From assembly GCF_900187505.1 (NCBI RefSeq), contig NZ_FYDL01000015.1, forward strand, positions 62,001 to 126,000: a stretch of 64,000 bases of DNA. Direction: 5' to 3'. Positions 44,564 to 52,866 of this stretch are shown here, one piece after another; the first letter of the stretch is position 1; every line of letters begins with the position of its first letter. A program made the translations under genes and the position numbers. A model generated the notes under the pieces. It ran no database searches. It was not told the origin of the DNA and was given only the letters and a program-made list of their open reading frames with translations. The stretch is from Pseudomonas sp. Irchel s3h17 (GTDB lineage: Bacteria > Pseudomonadota > Gammaproteobacteria > Pseudomonadales > Pseudomonadaceae).

Positions 44564-44594
44564 AGGCCGCTTTTATGTAAAAGCGGCCTTTTTT
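44564..44594 (+). terminator. Strong plus-strand terminator without an upstream plus-strand gene
   Basis: AGGCCGCTTTT (44564-44574) pairs with AAAAGCGGCCT (44579-44589) around ATGT, followed by T6 at 44589-44594. The T-run faces the plus strand. The nearest plus-strand gene ends at 43643, beyond a complete terminator. A weak promoter-like pair, TTGTTG - 17 bp - TATTAG, lies just upstream (about 44508-44537). Confidence 0.7.
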
Positions 44595-44665
44595 GTGGGC
44601 GTTTGGAAAGCGCCGCGAGTGCAGCCGGCAGGGCGACACCGGTGGCAATGCGCGGACGCCTTCCC

Positions 44666-47014
44666 TCAGGCCGACCTGGCCATGATCAGCCCGCTGTCAC
44701 TGGCGGCTTCCAGGCGGATCGCCACGAACTTGGAGGTGGGCGTATGGCTGCCATCCCCGGTGCTTTCCAGCGGCACCAGCGGGTTCACTTCCGGGTAGTA
44801 GGCTGCCGCCTGCCCGGCTGGAATGTCAAACGCCAGCAAGGTGAAGCCCTTGACCCGCCGTTCGCGACCGTCATCCCAGATCGACACGATGTCGGCCTTT
44901 TGCCCGGGCTTGAAGCCCAGGCGAATGATGTCGGCTTCATTGACGAACAGCACGTCACGCTGCCCCTTGACACCCCGATAGCGATCATCGAGCCCGTAGA
45001 TGGTGGTGTTGTACTGATCGTGGGAGCGCATCGACTGCATGATCAGGTCCGGCAACTGCCCGGTGGCGCGGGTGCGTTCGTGCACAAGATCCGCCGGCAG
45101 GATGTTGGGGCGGAAGTTGGCGCGACCTGACGTGGTGTTCCAGCGCCGGGCGCCGGCACTGTTACCCAGGTAGAAGCCGCCCGGGTGTTCGATCTTCTGG
45201 TTGAAATCCGTGAAGCCCGGAATGGTGTCGGCGATCAGTTCGCGAATGCGGCGGTAGTCGGCGACCAGCCAGGTCCAGTCGACCGGTGTGCTGCCCAGGG
45301 TCGCGGCGGCGATACCGGCGATGATCGACGGCTCGGAGCGCATCTGGCGGGACAGCGGTTGAAGCTGGCCATTGGAGGCGTGAACCATGCTGAAGGAGTC
45401 TTCCACGGTGACCGCTTGCGCCCCTTCGGTTTGCAGGTCGATGTCGGTGCGGCCCAGGCATGGCAGGATCAACGCTTCTTTGCCGTGGGCCAGATGGCTG
45501 CGGTTGAGCTTGGTGCTGATCTGTACCGTGAGGTCGCAGTTACGCAGCGCCTGGAACGTCCGTGGGCTGTCCGGTGTTGCCTGGGCGAAGTTGCCACCCA
45601 GGCCGATAAAGACTTTCGAGCGGCCTTCAAGCATGGCGTGAATCGCCTCGACCACGTTGTGGCCGTTGTCACGGGGCACCTTGAACTGAAAGCGTCGCTC
45701 CAGTGAATCGAGGAACGTCACGGGCGGGCGTTCATTGATACCCATGGTCCGGTCGCCTTGCACGTTGCTGTGCCCGCGCACCGGACACAAACCCGCGCCT
45801 GGCCGGCCGATGTTGCCGCGCAACAGCATCAGGTTGGCGATTTCCTGGATGGTCGGCACCGAGTGGCGGTGCTGGGTGATGCCCATGGCCCAGCACATGA
45901 TGACGTTCTGGGCTTTGGCGTACATGCGCGCCGCTTGTTCGATCTCGACCAGCGTCAGGCCGGACTGCTCGACGATCTGCTCCCACGGGGTGTCGTCGAT
46001 CTGGTTCAGGTAGTCGAGGATGTTGGCCGTGTGTTCGTTGAGGAAGTCATGGTCGAACACGGCTGGCGCCCCACTGCCCTGGGCTTCGCGTTCCCATAAC
46101 AGGAGGAACTTGGCCATGCCGCGCAACAAGGCCATGTCACCACCCAGCGCCGGACGGAAATACGCGGTGTTGGTCGGTTTGTCGCCGTTGGTGAGCATTT
46201 CGATCGGGTGTTGCGGGTGCTGGAAGCGTTCCAGGCCCCGCTCTTTCAGCGGGTTGATGCACACCACCTGGGCACCGCGCTTGACCGCTTCGCGCAGGGG
46301 TTCGAGCATCCGCGGATGGTTAGTGCCGGGGTTCTGGCCCCAGACGAAAATCGCGTCGGCATGTTCGAAGTCGTCGAAGGTCACGGTCCCTTTACCGACC
46401 CCGACACTTTGCGCCAGGGCCACGCCGCTGGCCTCGTGGCACATGTTCGAGCAGTCGGGGAAGTTGTTGGTGCCGAATGCACGGACAAACAATTGATACA
46501 GGTACGCCGCTTCGTTGCTGGCGCGCCCCGAGGTGTAGAACTCGGCCTGGTCGGGACTTGGCAGGTTCTGCAGGTGTTGGCCGATCAGCGTGAACGCCGC
46601 GTCCCAACTGATAGGGGTGTAGCGGTCGGTGTCGACGTCGTAGCGCATGGGCTCGGTCAGCCGGCCCTGGTACTCGAGCCAGTAGTCGCTCTGTTCCAGC
46701 AGGGCGCTGACGCTGTGCTTGGCAAAGAATGCCGCATCGACGCGACGCTTGGTGGCTTCCCAGTTGACGGCCTTGGCACCGTTCTCACAGAACTTGACCA
46801 GGCCGCTTTCCGGGGAATCGCCCCAGGCGCAACCGGGGCAGTCGAAACCGCCGTTCTGGTTGGTCTTGAGCATCATGCGCAGGTTTTTCAGCGCGTTGTC
46901 GCTGGTCAGCCAGGCCTGGGCAACACTGATCAATGCGCCCCAGCCACCGGCCGGGCCCTTGTAGGGCTTGTAGCGCGGGGTGGGTGTCTGGTCGGCTTGA
47001 TGATGAGTGCTCAC
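44666..47014 (-). CDS. Molybdopterin oxidoreductase, FdhF/YdeP family
   Basis: 782 residues from GTG 47014 (GGAG 8 bp upstream); the longer frame runs into fdhD and is rejected. FDCPGCAWGD near residue 58 is the YdeP-type N-terminal cysteine pair. The molybdopterin domain follows (FYTSGRASNEAAYLYQL, CSNMCHEASG, WGQNPGTNHPRM), with the C-terminal dinucleotide-binding domain (NTTSGRANF, DQYNTTIYGLDDRYRG). Members resemble formate dehydrogenase H, but their substrate is mostly unknown. The GTG overlaps the fdhD stop (GTGA), so the pair is coupled. No iron-sulfur or diaphorase subunit is adjacent. Confidence 0.88.
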   Translation of the reverse strand: MSTHHQADQTPTPRYKPYKGPAGGWGALISVAQAWLTSDNALKNLRMMLKTNQNGGFDCPGCAWGDSPESGLVKFCENGAKAVNWEATKRRVDAAFFAKHSVSALLEQSDYWLEYQGRLTEPMRYDVDTDRYTPISWDAAFTLIGQHLQNLPSPDQAEFYTSGRASNEAAYLYQLFVRAFGTNNFPDCSNMCHEASGVALAQSVGVGKGTVTFDDFEHADAIFVWGQNPGTNHPRMLEPLREAVKRGAQVVCINPLKERGLERFQHPQHPIEMLTNGDKPTNTAYFRPALGGDMALLRGMAKFLLLWEREAQGSGAPAVFDHDFLNEHTANILDYLNQIDDTPWEQIVEQSGLTLVEIEQAARMYAKAQNVIMCWAMGITQHRHSVPTIQEIANLMLLRGNIGRPGAGLCPVRGHSNVQGDRTMGINERPPVTFLDSLERRFQFKVPRDNGHNVVEAIHAMLEGRSKVFIGLGGNFAQATPDSPRTFQALRNCDLTVQISTKLNRSHLAHGKEALILPCLGRTDIDLQTEGAQAVTVEDSFSMVHASNGQLQPLSRQMRSEPSIIAGIAAATLGSTPVDWTWLVADYRRIRELIADTIPGFTDFNQKIEHPGGFYLGNSAGARRWNTTSGRANFRPNILPADLVHERTRATGQLPDLIMQSMRSHDQYNTTIYGLDDRYRGVKGQRDVLFVNEADIIRLGFKPGQKADIVSIWDDGRERRVKGFTLLAFDIPAGQAAAYYPEVNPLVPLESTGDGSHTPTSKFVAIRLEAASDSGLIMARSA

Positions 47015-47850
47015 GCTTGATTCTCCATCGCTGGGCTGTAGACCCGCGGCGCACTTTTCTGCGGCAGGTGGATGAGGTTGAGGTTGTGCCGGCGTGCCCA
47101 TTGCAAGGCAAGGCCGGTGGGCGACGACAGGCTGACCAGGGTCTGGATGCCGGCGCGCAGGACTTTCTGGATCAGTTCGAGGCTGCAGCGGCTGGTCACA
47201 ATCGCCAGCCCGCCGGCCGTCGGGATGTTCTGGCGCACCAGGGCACCGATCAGCTTGTCGAGGGCGTTATGCCGGCCGATGTCTTCACGGCCCAGCAACA
47301 ATTCTCCCCGGTTGTTCATGAACACCGCCGCGTGCACCGCGCCGCAGTGCTGGCCCAGAGGCTGGAAGGCGCCGATGCGCTGGCGCAGGCCCTCGAGCCA
47401 GTGCGCGGGGGGCAGCGGTGCCCCGGGCAATACCTTGAGTTGCGGCAGGGCCTGTTCCACGGCCTCCACGCCGCAGAGGCCGCAACCGCTGGTGCCGGCC
47501 AGTTGCCGACGCTGCTGCTTGAGGTTCCAGAAGGCGCGGCTGGCAATGTTGACCTGCGCATACTGCGCGCTGCCTGCGCCCGTCAATTGCAGGTCATAGA
47601 TGTCGGACAGATCGCTGATGATCCCGCTGCCCAGGCTGAAGCCGACAATGAAGTCTTCCAGGTCGGTCGGGGTGACCAGCATCACGGCCTGGCTGATGCC
47701 GTTGTAGGCGATCGCCAGCGCCACTTCCTCAGCGAGCGCGGTGCTGGCTGACTCACTGTGATCAAGGTTGCAGTACTGGTAGCTCTGACTGGCGGCGGGC
47801 GCGGGCGTTACTGGAGCAGGCGCCGCGCAGGCCGGACGCTTGGCGTTCAT
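47011..47850 (-). CDS. fdhD: Formate dehydrogenase accessory sulfurtransferase FdhD
   Basis: 279 residues. CGLCG (about 121-125) holds the CxxC cysteines that carry the persulfide handed to the molybdenum cofactor; GREDIGRHNALDKLIG and VTSRCSLELIQK are family landmarks. It sulfurates the cofactor of the oxidoreductase encoded right after it (4-bp overlap). The N-terminus has a proline/alanine-rich lead of about 20 residues. Confidence 0.92.
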   Translation of the reverse strand: MNAKRPACAAPAPVTPAPAASQSYQYCNLDHSESASTALAEEVALAIAYNGISQAVMLVTPTDLEDFIVGFSLGSGIISDLSDIYDLQLTGAGSAQYAQVNIASRAFWNLKQQRRQLAGTSGCGLCGVEAVEQALPQLKVLPGAPLPPAHWLEGLRQRIGAFQPLGQHCGAVHAAVFMNNRGELLLGREDIGRHNALDKLIGALVRQNIPTAGGLAIVTSRCSLELIQKVLRAGIQTLVSLSSPTGLALQWARRHNLNLIHLPQKSAPRVYSPAMENQA

Positions 47851-47944
47851 GGGGCAATACCGGCGGGTTATCCAGCCTTAATCCTAGGCGTGGCAAAGTG
47901 TCGCGTCTAATCGCTATTACTGATCCGCCGATAGATGCCGTCGA

Positions 47945-48832
47945 TCAAAAGCCTGCCGGTGATTTCTGATAGATCGCAAAACAGGCTTCCGCCAGCGCCG
48001 AGCGTGGCGCACTGCGCCGCATGATCAACCCCAGCCGGCCAAGGGTTTGCGCGTTTTCGATCGGTTGCAGGCGCAAGTGCTCGGTCAGTGATTCCAGGCC
48101 ACCTTCCAGGGGCATCACCGCGCAGCACAGGCCACCGTGTACGGCTTGCAGCAGTTGATGGACGGCGTCGGTCTGCAGCAGCGGTCGCGGGTTAAGGCCC
48201 CGGCTGTGGAAGTTGTGGTCGATGGACTGGCGAAAGTGCATGCCGCTGGTGAGCATGCCCAGCGGCAACTCGATCAACGCCTCCCAGCTCAATGGTGTGT
48301 CACCGAAGCTGAAGAAGCGCTGGTCATAGAGCAAACCCATGCGGGTTTCGCTGAACGCCAGCGAGTCGAAGCGCTCGCCGTCCAGACGCTCCAGATAGGA
48401 CACTCCCAGATCCAGCCGGTTGTTGGCCAGTTGCTCGAGGATCTGTTCGGAACTCAAGGCGGACAGTTCGAAGCGCAAGTTGGGGTGTTCGCCGTGCAGT
48501 TGTTGCATCAGCGGCAGAGGATCGAAACTCGACAGCGGCACCACCCCCAGGCGCAGCGTACCGACCAGGTTGCCGCGACAGGCTGCGGCCTCGGCCTGCA
48601 GCCCGTCATAGGCGGCGAGCACGGTGCGGGCCCAGGCCAGCACCCGCTCGCCCGGCGCGGTGAACCCTTCAAAGCGCTGGCCGCGATTGACCAGTGGCAA
48701 ATCAAGCTCTTCTTCAAGGCTGCGCAAGCGCATCGACAGCGTGGGCTGGGTGATGTGGCAGCGCGCGGCTGCCTGGCCAAAGTGCCGGGTTTCGTCGAGG
48801 GCGATGAGGAATTTCAGCTGTTTGATGTCCAT
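47945..48832 (-). CDS. LysR-family transcriptional regulator
   Basis: 295 residues: N-terminal winged helix (LKFLIALDETRHFGQAAARC, ITQPTLSMRLRSLEEEL) and a periplasmic-binding-like effector domain from about 90. It lies upstream of fdhD in the same orientation, 94 bp away, and could control the fdhD-oxidoreductase pair. GGAG 5 bp before ATG. Effector unknown. Confidence 0.87.
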   Translation of the reverse strand: MDIKQLKFLIALDETRHFGQAAARCHITQPTLSMRLRSLEEELDLPLVNRGQRFEGFTAPGERVLAWARTVLAAYDGLQAEAAACRGNLVGTLRLGVVPLSSFDPLPLMQQLHGEHPNLRFELSALSSEQILEQLANNRLDLGVSYLERLDGERFDSLAFSETRMGLLYDQRFFSFGDTPLSWEALIELPLGMLTSGMHFRQSIDHNFHSRGLNPRPLLQTDAVHQLLQAVHGGLCCAVMPLEGGLESLTEHLRLQPIENAQTLGRLGLIMRRSAPRSALAEACFAIYQKSPAGF

Positions 48833-48973
48833 CGTCGCTCCAGTGCGCAGCAGGTCAGGAGGGGGATTCTAGCGCTTGTGCGCAATGGGCGTCATTGGTC
48901 GGCCGGGAACCACGCGGCACCGTCTTGGTCTAGTCTTTCGCGACCGGACCTATAAACCCAAGGAGAGTGCACC

Positions 48974-49414
48974 ATGAGTCTTTTGAGCTTTGTGAAAGAA
49001 GCAGGCGAGAAACTGATTGATTTGCTGACGCCGGGTAACGCCAATGCGAGCGAGCAGTTGAAGGACCATATCGCGAAGGTCGGCCTGGGCAACCCGAATG
49101 TGCAGGCCACGGTGGATGGCGACAAGGTCACGGTGACCGGCGAAGTGGCCAGTCAGGAAGAGAAAGAAAAAATCCTCCTGGCGGTGGGCAATATCGCGGG
49201 CGTGGGCAGTGTGGACGATCAGATCGTCGTGACCGGCCCGGCTGTCGCGACAGCCCGTTTTGTGGTGGTGAAGAAGGGCGACACCCTGAGCGCGATTTCC
49301 CTGACCGTGTACGGCAATGCCAACCTGTACAACAAAATTTTCGAAGCCAACAAACCGATGTTGTCGCACCCGGACAAGATCTATCCAGGGCAGTCGTTGC
49401 GTATTCCCGAGTAA
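48974..49414 (+). CDS. kbp: BON-LysM protein (Kbp/YgaU family)
   Basis: 146 residues: BON domain (about 25-90, ATVDGDKVTVTGEVASQEEKEKI, GVGSVDDQIVV) and a C-terminal LysM (about 95-146, FVVVKKGDTLSAISLTVYGN, KIYPGQSLRIPE). No signal peptide, as in E. coli Kbp, a cytoplasmic potassium-binding protein. AAGGAG 8 bp before ATG. Divergent from the LysR gene. Confidence 0.85.
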   Translation: MSLLSFVKEAGEKLIDLLTPGNANASEQLKDHIAKVGLGNPNVQATVDGDKVTVTGEVASQEEKEKILLAVGNIAGVGSVDDQIVVTGPAVATARFVVVKKGDTLSAISLTVYGNANLYNKIFEANKPMLSHPDKIYPGQSLRIPE

Positions 49415-49424
49415 CACCGGTGTC

Positions 49425-49553
49425 GTGGCGAGGGAGCTTGCTCCCGCTCGACTGTGCAGCAGTCGTGAATCGGGTTGTGGATGCTGTCTGAGTCTACGTC
49501 GATACCGATTGGGGGCCGCTTCGCGGCCCAGCGGGAGCAAGCTCCCTCGCCAC
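49425..49553. repeat. REPIN
   Basis: GTGGCGAGGGAGCTTGCTCC from 49425 and its inverse ending CTCCCTCGCCAC at 49553, with GGGCCGC-TTC-GCGGCCC hairpin inside the right unit. It lies between convergent kbp and the HAD gene. Confidence 0.85.
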
Positions 49554-49582
49554 AACAGCCACAACAGCCACAACAGCCACAA
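49551..49582. repeat. 9-bp tandem repeat abutting the REPIN
   Basis: Unit CACAACAGC occurs three times perfectly (49551-49577) and once partially. The first CAC is the last three bases of the REPIN tip, so the array grew from the element's end. Confidence 0.8.
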
Positions 49583-49588
49583 TGGTTG

Positions 49589-50251
49589 CTACAACCCTTC
49601 GATCAACGCCCGATAATCACCCACCGCCGCAAACTCCGCAGTGTCTTTGGGCGCCTTGCGGCTGTCCGGCACACGCACCGCCAGCAAATGCGCCACGCCA
49701 AACTCCCGGGCACTGCGCAGGATCGGCAAGGTATCGTCGATGAACAGGCTGCGTGCCGGGTCGAAATCGATATCGGCGCGCAGGGCGTCCCAGAATTGCG
49801 GGTTTTCCTTGGGGAAGCCGTAGTCGTGGGAGCTGATCAGCCGCTCGAAGTACGGTGCCAGCTCGATTCTTTCCAGTTTCAGCGACAGTGAGTCGCGGTG
49901 CGCATTGGTGATCAGGATCACGCGCTTGCCGGCCTGTCTGATCGCCGCCAGAAAGGTGTCGGCGTCCGGGCGCAGCGCAATCAGATGGGCGGTCTCCAGC
50001 TTCAGCTCGCGCACCGGGATCTTCAGCTCGCTGCTCCAGAAGTCCAGGCAATACCACTGCAACTGGCCGGCGTTACGTTCGAACAGTGGCTGCAGTTCCA
50101 GCTCGGCCATGGCCCGGCTTACCCCGTGCAGCTCGGCGTAACGCTGGGGCAGGTGCTCCATCCAGAAATGGTTGTCGTAGTGCAGGTCCAGCAGCGTGCC
50201 GTCCATATCCAGCAGAACGGTATCGATGTCGCGCCAGGGCAGTGATGGCAT
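49589..50251 (-). CDS. HAD-family hydrolase (YrfG/GMP-IMP nucleotidase-like)
   Basis: 220 residues from ATG 50251 (GGAGAAG upstream; a longer frame lacks a site). HAD motif I LLDMDGTLLDL with nucleophile Asp, motif II VILITNAH, motif IV FIDDTLPILRSA. Homologues dephosphorylate purine nucleotides. Divergent from nudE, the gene that E. coli YrfG neighbours. Confidence 0.85.
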   Translation of the reverse strand: MPSLPWRDIDTVLLDMDGTLLDLHYDNHFWMEHLPQRYAELHGVSRAMAELELQPLFERNAGQLQWYCLDFWSSELKIPVRELKLETAHLIALRPDADTFLAAIRQAGKRVILITNAHRDSLSLKLERIELAPYFERLISSHDYGFPKENPQFWDALRADIDFDPARSLFIDDTLPILRSAREFGVAHLLAVRVPDSRKAPKDTAEFAAVGDYRALIEGL

Positions 50252-50339
50252 TGAAGACTTCTCCAGCGGTAAACAGATATCCGACATAAACAATCAGGGC
50301 AGGCCGGGTATAGTAACCCGTTCACGTCAAGGAGCCGCC

Positions 50340-50906
50340 ATGCGCCAGAAACCCGAAGTCCTAGCCCGCGAGATCGTCGCCACCAGCCGCTTGTTTTGCG
50401 TTGAAGAGGTGCAACTGCGCTTTTCCAATGGCGTCGAGCGTACCTATGAGCGATTGGTCGGCAAGGGCGCCGGGTATGGCGCAGTGATGATCGTGGCGAT
50501 GCTCGATGCCGATCATGCGGTGCTGGTCGAAGAGTATTGCGGCGGTACCGATGCCTACGAAATGTCGTTGCCCAAGGGCCTGATCGAACCCGGCGAAGAC
50601 GTGCTGGCCGCCGCCGAGCGTGAACTCAAGGAAGAAGCTGGCTATGGCGCACGGCAACTGGAGCACCTGACCGAACTGTCGCTATCGCCCGGTTACATGA
50701 GCCAGAAAATCCAGGTGGTGCTGGCGACTGACCTGTACGAAGAGCGGCTGGAAGGTGATGAGCCAGAGCCGATGCGCCTGGACCGGGTCAATCTGCGTGA
50801 GCTGGCGGCGCTGGCGCAGAATCCGCAATTCACCGAGGGGCGCGCCTTGGCGGCGTTGTACCTCGCCCGTGACCTGCTGACTCAGCGTGGAGTGTTCCAG
50901 CCATGA
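50340..50906 (+). CDS. nudE: ADP compounds hydrolase NudE
   Basis: 188 residues from ATG 50340 (GGAG just upstream). The Nudix box is GLIEPGEDVLAAAERELKEE followed by AGYGA, complete for the metal-binding REXXEE core. Cleaves NADH, ADP-ribose and diadenosine polyphosphates. Its stop overlaps the cysQ start (ATGA), so the two are an operon. Confidence 0.92.
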   Translation: MRQKPEVLAREIVATSRLFCVEEVQLRFSNGVERTYERLVGKGAGYGAVMIVAMLDADHAVLVEEYCGGTDAYEMSLPKGLIEPGEDVLAAAERELKEEAGYGARQLEHLTELSLSPGYMSQKIQVVLATDLYEERLEGDEPEPMRLDRVNLRELAALAQNPQFTEGRALAALYLARDLLTQRGVFQP

Positions 50907-51730
50907 ACTTCCCTCATCCGTTGATGGCGCCGGTCGTCGAGCTGGCCTTGCAGGCCGGTGAGGCGATCCTGCCGTTCTGGCGCACAGGCACGGCGGTGAC
51001 CGCCAAGGCTGACGACTCGCCGGTTACTGCCGCTGACCTGGCGGCGCACCACGTGATTCTGGCGGGGCTGACAGCCCTTGATCCGAACATTCCGGTGTTG
51101 TCGGAAGAAGACGCCAACATCCCTCAAGGCGTACGCGCGGGTTGGCAGCGCTGGTGGCTGGTGGACCCACTGGACGGCACCAAGGAGTTCATTTCCGGGA
51201 GTGAGGAGTTCACCGTCAACATCGCGTTGATCGAACAGGGCCGGGTGGTGTTTGGCGTGGTGTCGATGCCGACCAACGGTCGCTGCTACTTCGGCGGTGC
51301 CGGTCTGGGTGCATGGCGTGCCGACAAAGACGCTGCACCGTTGCCGATCCAGGTCCGCGCAACACCGCCGGCAGGCGAGGCGTTCACCGTGGTCGCCAGC
51401 CGCCGGCATTCCAGCCCCGAGCAGGAGCGCTTGCTGGCCGGGTTGAGCGACAGCCTGGGTGAGTTGCAACTGGCCAATATCGGCAGCTCGCTGAAATTTT
51501 GCCTGCTGGCCGAAGGCGCGGCGGATTGTTATCCACGGCTGGCGCCGACTTCGCAATGGGATACCGCGGCGGCGCAAGGCGTACTGGAAGGGGCGGGCGG
51601 CGAGGTGCTGAACCTGCATGGCGAACCCTTCACCTATCCTGCCCGGGATTCCTTGCTTAATGAGTTCTTCCTGGCGCTGCCAGCGGGCGCAGCCTGGCGA
51701 GATAAGTTGTTGAAGTTGAGTGCAAGCTAA
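50903..51730 (+). CDS. cysQ: 3'(2'),5'-bisphosphate nucleotidase CysQ
   Basis: 275 residues, inositol-monophosphatase fold: metal-site motifs LSEEDA (about 65-72), WLVDPLDGTKEFI (about 82-95) and the C-terminal WDTAAAQGVLEGAGG. Removes PAP made during sulfate assimilation. Coupled to nudE by a 4-bp overlap, and a further sulfur-metabolism gene in the window. Confidence 0.93.
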   Translation: MNFPHPLMAPVVELALQAGEAILPFWRTGTAVTAKADDSPVTAADLAAHHVILAGLTALDPNIPVLSEEDANIPQGVRAGWQRWWLVDPLDGTKEFISGSEEFTVNIALIEQGRVVFGVVSMPTNGRCYFGGAGLGAWRADKDAAPLPIQVRATPPAGEAFTVVASRRHSSPEQERLLAGLSDSLGELQLANIGSSLKFCLLAEGAADCYPRLAPTSQWDTAAAQGVLEGAGGEVLNLHGEPFTYPARDSLLNEFFLALPAGAAWRDKLLKLSAS

Positions 51731-51801
51731 TAAAGGGTCAAGGCCAGGCTGACCGTTCACGACTGTTGATTTATACACTGTCAACTCTGACAGGTTCCAA
51801 G

Positions 51802-51841
51802 TACATGTCTGGGTGCTAGCATCCAGGCATGTATTTTTTTT
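51802..51841 (+). terminator. Terminator after cysQ
   Basis: A 16-bp near-perfect stem (51802-51817 with 51818-51833, two G-T pairs, TGCTAGCA at the tip) followed by a run of eight T. It lies 72 bp after the cysQ stop and 28 bp before the next gene. Confidence 0.88.
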
Positions 51842-51868
51842 GCGTGCTACAAAAATAATGAGGTCATT

Positions 51869-52312
51869 ATGAATCTATTCAGTTTGCCTCTTGCTGCAGT
51901 GTTCGGTCTGTTAGTAGGTTGCAGTTCAACCGCGGCACACCTTCCAGCATCCATCAAGATTGTTTCGCCTCCTGTCGGCATGTATTTATTAGTCAGTACT
52001 CAGCCTGGTGGCGGGTTTGAAATGCATCCTGGGGATAAGGACCGGGAAATGATGGGCGATTCAATGGATGTGGTAATTAGCCCGGTCTTGACTGAGGGAA
52101 GTATTGTTTTAGGAAAGTCCGATGTCATGCATAGAGTAGGGGGGTATGTAAAGAATCAAGCAAGTTGCTCTATGAAAGCAGGCTATGTAGCAAATATCGA
52201 CGTGGTGGGTTATGAAAAGGCGACGTGTTCCGGGAACAGTAGACTGATTGTTCAGAAAGGTGAAACCGAAGCCAGTAGTGTTGTCTTCAGTTTCGCTATC
52301 AATAATAAGTAA
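51869..52312 (+). CDS. Small lipoprotein, function unknown
   Basis: 147 residues. Lipoprotein signal FGLLVGC with Cys18, then a mature domain with four... cysteines seen only at positions about 100 and 117 (ASCSMKAGY, KATCSGNSR), suggesting one disulfide. Codon use is much more AT-rich than in the flanking genes (many A/T third positions), a sign of recent transfer. It starts 28 bp after the cysQ terminator, so it needs its own promoter; AATGAGG precedes ATG. Not recognised. Confidence 0.65.
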   Translation: MNLFSLPLAAVFGLLVGCSSTAAHLPASIKIVSPPVGMYLLVSTQPGGGFEMHPGDKDREMMGDSMDVVISPVLTEGSIVLGKSDVMHRVGGYVKNQASCSMKAGYVANIDVVGYEKATCSGNSRLIVQKGETEASSVVFSFAINNK

Positions 52313-52362
52313 GCGGCCTTGATTCAGACCCCCCAGTGGCCACTGTGCCGATAGACAATACG

Positions 52363-52818
52363 TCACCGGTGCAAGACATACTGCCCGGTAAACGTCACCG
52401 CATCCTCATCGCTCCCGGTATTCACAATCCGCGTATGCAGCGTCAATCGTGCCCGGCCATATCGCTCATACATCGTCACGAACTTTTTCCAGACCGCCGC
52501 ACTCGGTGCCTGACAAATGGCCGTCGCATCGCTGGTCACCGGTAGCGGGTAGTTGATCTTCCCTTCCTGGATCACGATGTGCCCATCCTCTATGCCGGCT
52601 TCACGCAGGCGCAGATGCAGCCAGCCCCAGCCAACGAGCACTGCGCCGCAATACAGGCTGCCACCGAACATGGTGCTCTTGTGGTTGACGTTCGCTTCCA
52701 GTGGGAGCTGCAGGCGCAGTTGATGGGACTGCCAGTCGAGCACCTTCAAGCCCATGGCCCGCGTGAGGGGAATGTCGCGGTGCAGGATCGATTCCAGGTG
52801 ACGACTGTCGCGGTTCAT
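52363..52818 (-). CDS. YiiD C-terminal-type hotdog thioesterase
   Basis: 151 residues from ATG 52818 (GAGG upstream). NHKSTMFGGSLYCGAVLVGWGWLHLRL is the family's helix with the HG-type turn replaced by FGGS. KINYPLPVTSDATAIC is the following strand. Thioesterase domain, putative, PF09500 type. Convergent with the lipoprotein gene. Confidence 0.78.
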   Translation of the reverse strand: MNRDSRHLESILHRDIPLTRAMGLKVLDWQSHQLRLQLPLEANVNHKSTMFGGSLYCGAVLVGWGWLHLRLREAGIEDGHIVIQEGKINYPLPVTSDATAICQAPSAAVWKKFVTMYERYGRARLTLHTRIVNTGSDEDAVTFTGQYVLHR

Positions 52819-52866
52819 GCTGGGCCTCAAAGTGCTGGTGCTTAAGTAAAGGTTAGTCGGCGCGGC

